From the NCBI RefSeq assembly GCF_030651915.1, contig NZ_JAUSBV010000002.1, positions 200,414-264,413 of the forward strand: 64,000 nucleotides of DNA. The letters are read 5' to 3'. The notes beneath the pieces are model-generated. The model saw nothing but the letters and a program-made list of their open reading frames with translations. It was not told the origin of the DNA and searched no databases. The position numbers were made by a program, and so were the translations under genes. Source of the stretch: Parvibaculum sp. GTDB taxonomy: Bacteria; Pseudomonadota; Alphaproteobacteria; Parvibaculales; Parvibaculaceae. Below are positions 35,449 to 42,797 of the stretch, piece by piece. Each line of letters begins with the position of its first letter. Position 1 is the first letter of the stretch.

Positions 35449-37374
35449 ATGACGGGTATGGCGAAAAAACCACCTTTTCCGGGGACGGCCAAACGCCCCC
35501 TCTTTAAACCGCAAAGCGGTGGCCGGCCAACCGTCGGCCTGCCACCGTCGGCCTTTGGCGGATCCGGTCCGGCCGCCGGTCTTCCGGCAGACGGACAGGC
35601 AAATGGTTTCCGGCCTGGCGCCGCGCAGGCTATGCCGCCCGCGCCCGACGACATTGTCCGGTTGCTGCAACTGGGCGGGGCCCATCTCGCCGCCGGCCGC
35701 CTCGATCACGCCGGGCAGGCGGCGGCGCATGTTCTGAAAATCGAACAAAAAAACCCCGATGCCCTGCATCTGCTGGGTCTGGTCGCGCTCGGAAAGGGCG
35801 ATGCCGCAAATGCCGAAAAGCTGATTGCGACAGCCGCCGCGCTCATGCCCCGACATGTCAATGTCTGGGTCAATCTCGGGAATGCGCAACGGGACCAGGG
35901 CAGGGCCGATGAGGCGTTGATCGCTTATCGGCGGGCAGAAGCGCTCAATCCGGCCTATCCGGATATTTTTCTCAACCGCGGCATTCTCTACCGGGACAGC
36001 GCGGACTATGCGGCCGCCATCGTCGAGTTTGAAAAGCTCATCGAGCTCGTGCCCGACAATGCCGGATCCTATCTGCGCGCGGCGTCTGCGGCGACGGATG
36101 CCGGACGCTTTCGCGACGCGCTGGCGTATTTGCTGCGCGCCACCGAACGCTTGGCCAACATTCCATTGCCGCTCGCCACAACCCTCTCGGCGACATATGA
36201 GCGGCTCGGCGATCTCGATGACGCGCTTGCCTGGGCCGACAAGGCGCTTGCCATCGACGCGGCAAGCGGCGGCGCGCTGGCCGTCTGGTCCAAGGCAAGG
36301 CGCCGCCTGCACAAGGGCGACAAGACGGTGCTTGCCGAATGCCGCGCCCGGCTCGCGGCCCTCGACCTCAGAAAGGTGACGGTGAACGATGCGCGGCTCG
36401 TCTCTTCGGAGCTGGCGCAGATTTGTCACGACACCGGCGACATCGATGCGTCGTTCGGTTATTTCACACAGCAAAACGACCATACGTCGCGTCTGCCCAG
36501 TCTCGGTCAAGTCAACCGTTCGGCTTTCATCGACGAGGTTCAGGCTCTCATCGACACTTACACGAAAGACTTTGTGTCGAGCTGGCAGCCGCTGCCCGCG
36601 TGCGGTGTTGAGCCGGGTCATGCGGCAGCGCCGGTCTTCATGGTCGGATTTCCGCGTTCGGGCACGACGCTTCTCGACCAGATTTTCGATGCGCATCCGC
36701 AAGTTCAGGTCTTCGAAGAGCAGCCCTTCCTGCGCGCCGTCAGAAAGTCGATCGCCGGCTATCCGCAGTCGCTCGCGACCATGGATGAGGGCAGGCGCGC
36801 AGCAGCACGCGGCGTCTACTGGAACGAGCTGCGTGTCGCCGGCGCCGACCTTGAAGGCAAGACGGTTGTCAGCAAGATGCCGCTCGATATCGTTCACGCC
36901 GGTCTCATCCATCGGGTGTTTCCGGAGGCGCGCATCGTCTTTGCCTTGCGTCATCCGGCGGACTGCGTGTTGTCCTGCTTCATGCAGGACTTCATACCGA
37001 ACGGCGCGATGCTGAATTTTCTGACGCTCGATGGCTCGGCGCGGTTTTACGAACGGGTGATGACGCTCTGGCAGAAGTACAGGGCGCTGTTGCCGCTCAG
37101 GGTGCATGAGGTCCGCTATGAGAGCCTCATCGCCGATTTGCGTGGCGAGATCGAACCGGCGCTCGAATTTCTTGGATTGCCGTGGCGTGAGGCTGTCAGC
37201 GATCCGGCCGCGCATGCGCTGGCGCGCGGGACGATCAAGACGCCTTCCTATTCGCAGGTGACGCAGCCCATCTATTCCAGTGCGGCTGACCGCTGGCGGC
37301 GATACGAAAAGCATATGCGCCCCGTCATGCCGATCCTCGAAGCGCATATCGAGCGCTTTGGTTATTCTCAATGA
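35449..37374 (+). CDS. TPR repeat sulfotransferase fusion protein
   Basis: A 641-residue protein. A Pro/Gly-rich N-terminal linker is followed by about five tetratricopeptide repeats (residues near 65-310, such as VNVWVNLGNAQRDQGRADEALIAYRRAEALNP). The C-terminal half is a sulfotransferase domain with P-loop VFMVGFPRSGTTLLDQIFDAHP near residue 397 and 3'-phosphate site RIVFALRHPADCVLSCFMQDF near residue 494. Such fusions resemble protein-tyrosine or glycan sulfotransferases, with TPRs recruiting a target. The start is uncertain: ATG at 35449 or 35458, or an earlier in-frame ATG at 35296 overlapping the divergent gene. Confidence 0.85.
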   Translation: MTGMAKKPPFPGTAKRPLFKPQSGGRPTVGLPPSAFGGSGPAAGLPADGQANGFRPGAAQAMPPAPDDIVRLLQLGGAHLAAGRLDHAGQAAAHVLKIEQKNPDALHLLGLVALGKGDAANAEKLIATAAALMPRHVNVWVNLGNAQRDQGRADEALIAYRRAEALNPAYPDIFLNRGILYRDSADYAAAIVEFEKLIELVPDNAGSYLRAASAATDAGRFRDALAYLLRATERLANIPLPLATTLSATYERLGDLDDALAWADKALAIDAASGGALAVWSKARRRLHKGDKTVLAECRARLAALDLRKVTVNDARLVSSELAQICHDTGDIDASFGYFTQQNDHTSRLPSLGQVNRSAFIDEVQALIDTYTKDFVSSWQPLPACGVEPGHAAAPVFMVGFPRSGTTLLDQIFDAHPQVQVFEEQPFLRAVRKSIAGYPQSLATMDEGRRAAARGVYWNELRVAGADLEGKTVVSKMPLDIVHAGLIHRVFPEARIVFALRHPADCVLSCFMQDFIPNGAMLNFLTLDGSARFYERVMTLWQKYRALLPLRVHEVRYESLIADLRGEIEPALEFLGLPWREAVSDPAAHALARGTIKTPSYSQVTQPIYSSAADRWRRYEKHMRPVMPILEAHIERFGYSQ

Positions 37375-37381
37375 AGGCTGC

Positions 37382-38068
37382 ATGAGCGCGATCAAAAAGA
37401 TTCTCGTTGTCGACGACGATGACGCGCTGCGGACGGCGCTTGTCGAACAGCTCGATCTTCACGAGGAGTTTTCCTGCTCTACCGCGCCGACAGCGGCGGT
37501 GGCGCTTGACCACGTTCGCAGCGGGCATGTCGATCTGGTGCTGCTCGATGTCGGGCTGCCCGATATGGACGGGCGCGAGGCCTGCCGGCTGATGCGCAAG
37601 GCGGGTGTCAAGGCGCCGATCATCATGTTAACGGGCGCCGACGCGGATTCCGACACGATCCTCGGTCTCGATGCCGGCGCGAACGACTACGTGACCAAGC
37701 CGTTCCGCTTTGGCGTGTTGCTGGCGCGTATCCGGGCGCATTTGCGCAGCCACGAGCAGAGCGAGGACGCGATCTTCAAGATCGGCCCCTACTCGTTCCG
37801 CCCGAGCGCCAAGCTGCTGGTCGATGAGCAGGAAAAGAAGGTTCGGTTGACCGAAAAGGAAACATCGATCCTCAAATATCTCTATCGCTCCGGCGCCAAG
37901 GTTGTCGGGCGCGACGTGTTGCTGGCCGAAGTCTGGGGATACAACTCCGGCGTCACGACACACACGCTGGAGACGCATATCTACCGGTTGCGTCAGAAGA
38001 TCGAAAAAGATCCATCGAATGCCGAAATCCTGGTGACGGAAACGGGCGGCTACCGGCTGGTTCCCTGA
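37382..38068 (+). CDS. OmpR-family response regulator, CenR-like
   Basis: A 228-residue two-component regulator. The receiver domain carries ILVVDDDDALR, the phosphorylated Asp56 in LVLLDVGLPDMDG, and the conserved Lys in DYVTKPFR. The winged-helix output domain reads VRLTEKETSILKYLYRSGAKVVGRDVLLAEVWGYNSGVTTHTLETHIYRLRQKIE. This segment is strongly reminiscent of CenR, an envelope-control regulator of alphaproteobacteria; the assignment is from memory of the family. No histidine kinase gene is adjacent, as for CenR. It starts 8 bp after the sulfotransferase stop. Confidence 0.9.
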   Translation: MSAIKKILVVDDDDALRTALVEQLDLHEEFSCSTAPTAAVALDHVRSGHVDLVLLDVGLPDMDGREACRLMRKAGVKAPIIMLTGADADSDTILGLDAGANDYVTKPFRFGVLLARIRAHLRSHEQSEDAIFKIGPYSFRPSAKLLVDEQEKKVRLTEKETSILKYLYRSGAKVVGRDVLLAEVWGYNSGVTTHTLETHIYRLRQKIEKDPSNAEILVTETGGYRLVP

Positions 38069-38089
38069 CAAAGGGCGTGGGCTGAAAAA

Positions 38090-38476
38090 ATGGGGGTCGG
38101 CATGGACGGCGAAGCGCTTCTTGTTGCGGAAAGATTCTTTCATGCGATCGAAGCAGGCGATGCCGAGGCGATCGCGCGCATCTATGCACCGGATGCCTGC
38201 ATCTGGCACAATTTCAGCCAGCGCGAGCAGACGGTCGAAGAAAATCTCAAAGTCCTGCGATGGATGGCGCACAAGCTGCCGGACCGGCGCTACGAGGTGT
38301 TGCGGCGGGTTGCCATCCCCGGGGGCTTCATGCAACAGCATGTGGTGCGCGGCATGCTTGCCGATGGTGCCGATTTTGCGATGCCGGCTTGCGTCATCTG
38401 CCTTGTCGAGGATGGACGCATCACGCGGCTCGAAGAATATCTCGACCCGGCCCAGGCGGCCGTGTTGTCGGCTTAG
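38090..38476 (+). CDS. SnoaL-like / NTF2-fold nuclear-transport-factor family protein
   Basis: A 128-residue protein of the SnoaL-like cone fold: AERFFHAIEAGDAEAIARIYAPDACIWHNFSQREQTVEENLKVLRWM, then a strand-rich half ending VICLVEDGRITRLEEYLDPAQ. Fold members include isomerases, limonene-epoxide hydrolase relatives and ketosteroid-isomerase-like enzymes; the substrate is unknown. It follows the response regulator by 21 bp and overlaps the convergent thioesterase by 4 bp. A start at 38102 (MDGEALLV) is an alternative. Confidence 0.82.
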   Translation: MGVGMDGEALLVAERFFHAIEAGDAEAIARIYAPDACIWHNFSQREQTVEENLKVLRWMAHKLPDRRYEVLRRVAIPGGFMQQHVVRGMLADGADFAMPACVICLVEDGRITRLEEYLDPAQAAVLSA

Positions 38477-38934
38477 TCCCCTTCGACGCGGGCGGTCGGT
38501 CTGTAAGCAATGATGAATTGTGGCGGCATGCGCGTCGCGCGGCCGGTTTCAATATCGATGCATACGAAATCCGAAAGACCGCGCAGCAAGGTTGTTCCGG
38601 TCTCGGCATTGACCATCTGGAAGCGACGGCGTAAGCGCAACCGGCCGTCATTTCCGGTGATCCACGTGGCAACGAGAACGCGCTGGCCTTCATGGCTCGC
38701 CGCCAGATATTCAAGCTCGTGGCGGCGCACGACCATGCCGCGATTGAGGCGCTTGTAGACGGCGAAGTCGAGCCCGAGTGCCTTCGAATGCTCCCAAGCG
38801 GTTTTCGCCATCCATTGCAGATAGACGACATTGTTTGTGTGCTGAAAGTCGTCGATGTGCTGCGGCTCGACCGTCACTTCGTGGATGAAGGGGTCTGGCC
38901 AGTCCCAGGCGATCGGGGAAGTCGGCGAAGCCAT
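38473..38934 (-). CDS. Acyl-CoA thioesterase, 4HBT hotdog family
   Basis: A 153-residue single hotdog domain. VEPQHIDDFQHTNNVVYLQWMAKTAWEHSKALG is the 4-hydroxybenzoyl-CoA thioesterase signature, where an Asp is usual; the DDFQHTNN stretch supplies it. The remaining strands contain HELEYLAASHEGQRVLVATWITGNDGRLRLRRRFQMV. It is likely a short- or medium-chain acyl-CoA thioesterase like YbgC or FadM, cytosolic. It is divergent from the cyclic-nucleotide-binding gene with 101 bp between. Confidence 0.87.
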   Translation of the reverse strand: MASPTSPIAWDWPDPFIHEVTVEPQHIDDFQHTNNVVYLQWMAKTAWEHSKALGLDFAVYKRLNRGMVVRRHELEYLAASHEGQRVLVATWITGNDGRLRLRRRFQMVNAETGTTLLRGLSDFVCIDIETGRATRMPPQFIIAYRPTARVEGD

Positions 38935-39035
38935 TGCGGATGCTCCATTTCAGGGTTTGCACTTCTTAGCGGCGCCGCCGCCCAAGCGCAAATCGGGACT
39001 TTGGCGCGGACCCGCGCCTCCGCTATGCTCGGCCC

Positions 39036-39530
39036 ATGAGCCTCGAACCCGCCATTGCCCTGCTGAAACGTCTCGAGCTGTTCTCGGGCCTCGATCCGGT
39101 GCGGCTTGAAGTTCTGACCTTCACCTGTGAGCGGCGCGAATATGCGCCAGGGGCGACGCTTTTCGAAGCGGGCGACGAGGCCGATTGCGCCTTTCTCATT
39201 CTTGATGGTGAGGCGGCGATGCTGGCGCGGAACGAGAGCGGTGCAGCGCAGGCACTTCGTCTCGAGAGCGGCGACCTCATCGGCGAAACGGCATTGTTCG
39301 AGCCGCGGCGGCGCTTGACGACGGTGCGCGCGGTTTCGTCGCTTCTCGTGTTGCGGATCGGTCGCGACATGTTTCAGCGGTTGATCGGCGAGTTTCCCGA
39401 GATGGCCGGGGCCGTTGCTTCCCGGCTTGCCGAACGGCTCTCGACGCTCGGCGATGAGCTCTCGGCCCTTGGCGGGCGGCTTGAAGGAAATCAGAACGGG
39501 ACAAAAAGGGGCAGAGGTATCGATGAGTGA
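39036..39530 (+). CDS. Stand-alone cyclic-nucleotide-binding domain protein
   Basis: A 164-residue protein made of one CRP-like cNMP-binding domain: LLKRLELFSGLDPVRLEVLTFTCERREYAPGATLFEAGDEADCAFLILDGEAAML, then GDLIGETALFEPRRRLTTVRAVSSLLVLRI in place of the usual phosphate-binding cassette. The cassette residues (FGE, R) are represented by GDLIGETALF. There is no C-terminal HTH, so it is not a transcription factor of the CRP type. It may act as a small regulatory partner. Its end overlaps the PaaI-type thioesterase start by 8 bp. Confidence 0.85.
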   Translation: MSLEPAIALLKRLELFSGLDPVRLEVLTFTCERREYAPGATLFEAGDEADCAFLILDGEAAMLARNESGAAQALRLESGDLIGETALFEPRRRLTTVRAVSSLLVLRIGRDMFQRLIGEFPEMAGAVASRLAERLSTLGDELSALGGRLEGNQNGTKRGRGIDE

Positions 39531-40002
39531 GAAAGACGTGAAAGCCAAGCACGAGTGGCCGCCGAATATCCAGGCGGTGTTCAAACGCATGGCGCCGGCC
39601 AGTCGCTATCTCGGTCTCGAAATTCTCGATGCCGATCGCGAAAAGCGAATCGTGACGGTGGCATTCAATGCCGGTCCGGAGCTTTGCAACATGTGGGGTG
39701 GCATTCAGGGCGGCATGGTGGCGGCGATGCTCGACGATGTGATGAGCCTCGCCATCGGTCTCGATCTCGAATGGGGCCAGATTTCGCCGACACTGGAGCT
39801 GAAGGTTTCGATGCTGACGCCGGCACGGCCGGGACGCATTCTCGGCATGGGGCGCGTCATCAAGCGCGGCAAGTCGGTTGGCTTTATCGAAGGCGAGTTG
39901 ACGTCGGAAGACGGCAAGCTCATCGCGACCGCAAGTTCGACGGCGACTTTCGTGACGCTGAAGAAGAAAGAGGCACCGGCAGGCGGCGCTGTTCAGGCGT
40001 AG
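39523..40002 (+). CDS. PaaI family thioesterase
   Basis: A 159-residue hotdog-fold thioesterase. FNAGPELCNMWGGIQGGMVAAMLDDVMSLAIGLDLEWGQISPTLELKVSMLTPARPG is the PaaI signature with the GG-x-x-A-x-x-D core. It would hydrolyse phenylacetyl- or other acyl-CoA thioesters. The start overlaps the upstream cNMP-binding gene (8 bp), suggesting coupled translation and possibly a ligand-controlled thioesterase pair. The end overlaps the convergent TetR gene by 10 bp. The ATG at 39523 was chosen from an AAAAAGGGGCAGAGG upstream sequence. Confidence 0.87.
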   Translation: MSEKDVKAKHEWPPNIQAVFKRMAPASRYLGLEILDADREKRIVTVAFNAGPELCNMWGGIQGGMVAAMLDDVMSLAIGLDLEWGQISPTLELKVSMLTPARPGRILGMGRVIKRGKSVGFIEGELTSEDGKLIATASSTATFVTLKKKEAPAGGAVQA

Positions 40003-40643
40003 GCCTTCTTTGCGAAGAAAGTGCGTGCGGCGGGCGTCAGGTGCGTGTTGAAGAGCGCGAAGTGGTGGCGGATGCCGGCATTGAGCGCGGCCTTGTCGAG
40101 TTTCACGACGCGGCGCGTCTCGCGCAGAAAGCTCGGCCAGTATCGGATCACCATCCAGACATTGTCGGCCAGCGCCGTCAGTTCGTCGTCCGGCATGTCG
40201 AGTTGGCCGGCCTTGATCATGTGACGGAAGAATCGCACCAGCATGGTCGTCGTCATCTCGTAGATGCGATGAACGCGTTCTTCGAGCTCGGGCGAGGTGC
40301 GGCCGTATTCGGCCTGGTCGCGATAGAGGAACTGATAGGTCCAGACTTCCTCGAAGACCATGCGATTGAAGAGCGCATAGGCTTCGAGCACCGTCTCCGG
40401 CGTCGACTGGATTGCGAGGCGCCTGTCGATCAACACAAAGAGCGCCAGCTGGTGCGCGCGCACGAGGTCGCGCTTGGTGCGGAAGTGATACCAGAGGTTG
40501 CCTTCCGAGATGCCGACTTCTTCGGAAATGCGCGCCGTCGTCACGGCGTCATAACCGTGTTCGTTGAAGAGGCGGAGGCTCGCGGCAAGGATTCGTTCCT
40601 TGGTTCCGGGGGCCGCCAGACCGGGTTTTGCTCTTTTTGTCAT
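39993..40643 (-). CDS. TetR family transcriptional regulator
   Basis: A 216-residue regulator. The HTH is TKERILAASLRLFNEHGYDAVTTARISEEVGISEGNLWYHFRTKRDLV, residues about 14-60. The C-terminal ligand domain resembles the TetR_C type found with fatty-acid or acyl-CoA genes (VWTYQFLYRDQAEYGRTSPELEERVHRIYE). A TTG one codon upstream of the ATG is also in frame. Just upstream lie the 22-bp repeat and two TAGGGT-N4-ACCCTA palindromes, which are likely operators of this gene. Targets probably include the neighbouring thioesterases. Confidence 0.92.
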   Translation of the reverse strand: MTKRAKPGLAAPGTKERILAASLRLFNEHGYDAVTTARISEEVGISEGNLWYHFRTKRDLVRAHQLALFVLIDRRLAIQSTPETVLEAYALFNRMVFEEVWTYQFLYRDQAEYGRTSPELEERVHRIYEMTTTMLVRFFRHMIKAGQLDMPDDELTALADNVWMVIRYWPSFLRETRRVVKLDKAALNAGIRHHFALFNTHLTPAARTFFAKKAYA

Positions 40644-40644
40644 C

Positions 40645-40666
40645 AAACTGTCAAAAAACTGTCACA
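40645..40666. repeat. 22-bp repeat copy at the tetR start, same as in the parB-holA gap
   Basis: The 22 bases here are the reverse complement of 24017-24038. They contain CTGTCA and CTGTCACA, and a further TTGTCACAA lies at 40687-40695. The element starts 2 bp before the tetR ATG, overlapping its ribosome site. Confidence 0.85.
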
Positions 40667-40718
40667 TATGAACGTAGCGGCATGCTTGTCACAAGCTGAA
40701 GCTGCCCTCTTGCCGGTA

Positions 40719-40753
40719 TAGGGTCAACACCCTATTATAGGGTTTCTACCCTA
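40719..40753. promoter_or_regulatory. Twin TAGGGT-N4-ACCCTA palindromes upstream of tetR
   Basis: Two perfect palindromes, TAGGGT-CAAC-ACCCTA at 40719-40734 and TAGGGT-TTCT-ACCCTA at 40738-40753, have centres 19 bp apart, about two helical turns. The 216-bp gap lies upstream of tetR and downstream of xth, so an operator for tetR autoregulation is the simplest reading. One palindrome could also form a weak terminator hairpin for xth. Confidence 0.7.
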
Positions 40754-40859
40754 ATAAAAGACCGGCGTGGAGAGGTCCCGACCTTTCCAAAACCGGCAAC
40801 GGTAGGAACCCCAGGAGCGGACGGCGGCGAGGTCTTCACCCCCAAGGCTGGCCCCCCAG

Positions 40860-41666
40860 CTAGAGCCTCAGCGTCGCGAGTACCGGCGCATGGTCCGACG
40901 TCCGCTCCCACCCCCGCGCTTCCTTCAGCACTTTCATCGAGACCGGCGCGTCGGCGAGCGCCGGCGTTACCCAGATGTGATCGAGGCGGCGGCCGCGATC
41001 GGCGGCGAGCCAATCCTTGGCGCGGTAGCTCCACCAGGAATAGAGCTTCTCGGTGTCCGGCACGAAGCGGCGCATCACGTCGACCCAGTCGTGCGAGGCG
41101 TAGAGTTCGTTCATCAGGTCGACTTCGACCGGCGTGTGGCTGACGATCTTCAACAACTGCTTGTGCGACCAGACGTCGTGTTCGAGCGGCGCAATGTTGA
41201 GGTCGCCGACCAGCACCATGCGGTTTTTCGACTTCGTCTTGTGCCCTTCATAGAGGCGCGTCATCTCACGAACAAAATCGAGCTTGTGCGCGAATTTCTC
41301 GTTGATTTCGGGATCAGGCTCGTCGCCGCCGGCCGGCACATAGAAATTGTGGACGCGCAACCCGCCCGGAATGTCGAGATCGGCGGCGAGGTGACGGCAG
41401 TCACCTTTTTTGCAAAACTCCCGCGCCTCGATCTTCTTGAAGGGAATGCGGCTGGCGATGGCGACGCCGTGATAGCCCTTCTGGCCGTTGATCGCGACAT
41501 GCTCATAGCCGGCCTTCTTGATTGCCTTCAACGGAAAGGCGTCGTTGACGCATTTGATTTCCTGCAGGCAGAGCACGTCGGGCTTCTCCTGTTTCAGCAG
41601 GCGCTCGACCAGTTCGATCCGCAAGCGGACGGAGTTGATATTCCAGGTGGCGATTTTGAGATTCAC
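40860..41666 (-). CDS. xth: Exodeoxyribonuclease III
   Basis: Base-excision repair AP endonuclease and 3'-5' exonuclease of the EEP superfamily, 268 residues. LKIATWNINSVRLRIE, DVLCLQEIKCVNDAFP with the catalytic Glu, DLNIAPLEHDVW with the catalytic Asp-Asn pair, and the end GWERTSDHAPVLATL with the SDH motif are all present. The start is GTG at 41666. It lies 30 bp downstream of the unknown gene at 41697-42320, the two probably cotranscribed. Confidence 0.96.
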   Translation of the reverse strand: MNLKIATWNINSVRLRIELVERLLKQEKPDVLCLQEIKCVNDAFPLKAIKKAGYEHVAINGQKGYHGVAIASRIPFKKIEAREFCKKGDCRHLAADLDIPGGLRVHNFYVPAGGDEPDPEINEKFAHKLDFVREMTRLYEGHKTKSKNRMVLVGDLNIAPLEHDVWSHKQLLKIVSHTPVEVDLMNELYASHDWVDVMRRFVPDTEKLYSWWSYRAKDWLAADRGRRLDHIWVTPALADAPVSMKVLKEARGWERTSDHAPVLATLRL

Positions 41667-41696
41667 GGGGGGTCTGTCCGATCTGGCAGGTGGCGT

Positions 41697-42320
41697 TCAG
41701 AAAATATTGAGCGTCAAGCCGGCAATGCCGATGGGCCAGCGGCCGCGCGCAAAGAGCGAAAACTTGCGGCGAAAGGGATGATCGTCGTCGGCCTCGACAA
41801 TCAGCGCCAGTGCGGCGCCATGAGCGGCATGCAGGGCCGCGCCAGCGGCGGCGTTCAGCAGTTCCTCGTCCTCGACCTCCCAGAAGGCGGCCGCGTCGCG
41901 CACCGCGCTGCCGATGCGTTCGCCGAGCAATGCCGAGACATGCGTCATCGCGATCGATAGCCCGTCCTCGCTGACGCGTTCCAGCGCGTCGGCAGCGAGG
42001 CTTGCGCGCAAGCCTTCTTCGGCTTCCCAATGAACCGGTTCGAAGTCGAGCGTTTCGGCAGCGTCGGCGGCTTCGGCCCAGTCGCGCAGGCGGGCGACCT
42101 CGGCATCGGGAAAGCCCAGACCGTCGAGCCAGGAACGCGCCAATGCGCGTGTCTCGGCATCGAGCGGGCGGCCGAGTTTCGAGAACCACGGCATATTGAC
42201 CGCTTCCTCGGCAAAGGCGCGCAGGCCTGCGAGAATCGGGATCTCCGCTTCAAGCCGCGTCAGCTCGGCGTCGGAAATCGTCAGATGCGGCTCGGCGGAT
42301 TCGTCGAAAAGGCGCGCCAT
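41697..42320 (-). CDS. Conserved-looking hypothetical protein
   Basis: 207 residues, not assigned to a family. It reads as a mainly helical soluble protein: DAELTRLEAEIPILAGLRAFAEEAVNMPWFSKLGRPLDAETRALARSWLDGLGFPDAEVARLRDW. Acidic residues are abundant in the first two thirds, and NAAAGAALHAAHGAALALIVEADDDHPFRRKFSLFARGRWPIGIAGLTLNIF forms the end. That C-terminal block, with FRRKFSLFARGRWPIG, looks like a conserved motif. Codon use and direction match xth, which follows at 30 bp. Confidence 0.7.
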   Translation of the reverse strand: MARLFDESAEPHLTISDAELTRLEAEIPILAGLRAFAEEAVNMPWFSKLGRPLDAETRALARSWLDGLGFPDAEVARLRDWAEAADAAETLDFEPVHWEAEEGLRASLAADALERVSEDGLSIAMTHVSALLGERIGSAVRDAAAFWEVEDEELLNAAAGAALHAAHGAALALIVEADDDHPFRRKFSLFARGRWPIGIAGLTLNIF

Positions 42321-42388
42321 GAAATTTTCTTCAAAGGGATGCGTGACGGCGCGAGTCGCGCCGGGGCGGAGCTTAGCGGCTCAAGGTG

Positions 42389-42460
42389 GCGGGGCGCAAA
42401 AAAGTTGCGCCCCGTAATCTCATTTCAAAGAAAGCGGGGCGCAAAAAAGTTGCGCCCCGC
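42389..42460. repeat. Duplicated GGGGCGCAA hairpin element
   Basis: Two copies of the hairpin GGGGCGCAA-AAAAG-TTGCGCCCC, at 42391-42413 and 42436-42458, with flanking GC pairs extending them to 42389-42414 and 42434-42460. They occur in a 477-bp gap (42321-42797) between the hypothetical gene start and the aminotransferase end. The rest of that gap holds no recognisable gene. No T-tract follows either copy, so termination is uncertain. Confidence 0.85.
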
Positions 42461-42797
42461 CTGGGGGGAGGCGAGGCGCAACCGCGCTGTTCGCGCGTGG
42501 CGCCGGGAGGGGAAGAACCGGCGCTAAAGGGGGCTTGGAGCGCCGCAACGGGTGAACGGGGGGCAGATCACCCGGGCGGCTTTCAGCTCGGCCCTCATGC
42601 ATCACTAAATAGGTTCGCCCGGGCCGACCTTCAATATGGTTCATTTACATTCGTAAACTGCAAATTGATCCAGGCGCGCGCGGGATAAAACCTTTTGAGA
42701 ACAAGGCGTTGCGGCCGATGACACAAGGCGCCGGCCGGCCGCCCCGATGCGGCCGTTTGCCGCATCGGCTGGCCTGACGTGCCGCCGGCGCGGCCGG

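Noticed and set aside
42386-42688. 100-codon frame containing the repeated peptide GRKKVAPR
   Set aside because: The repetition is only the translation of the two DNA hairpins; composition and lack of ribosome site make it spurious.
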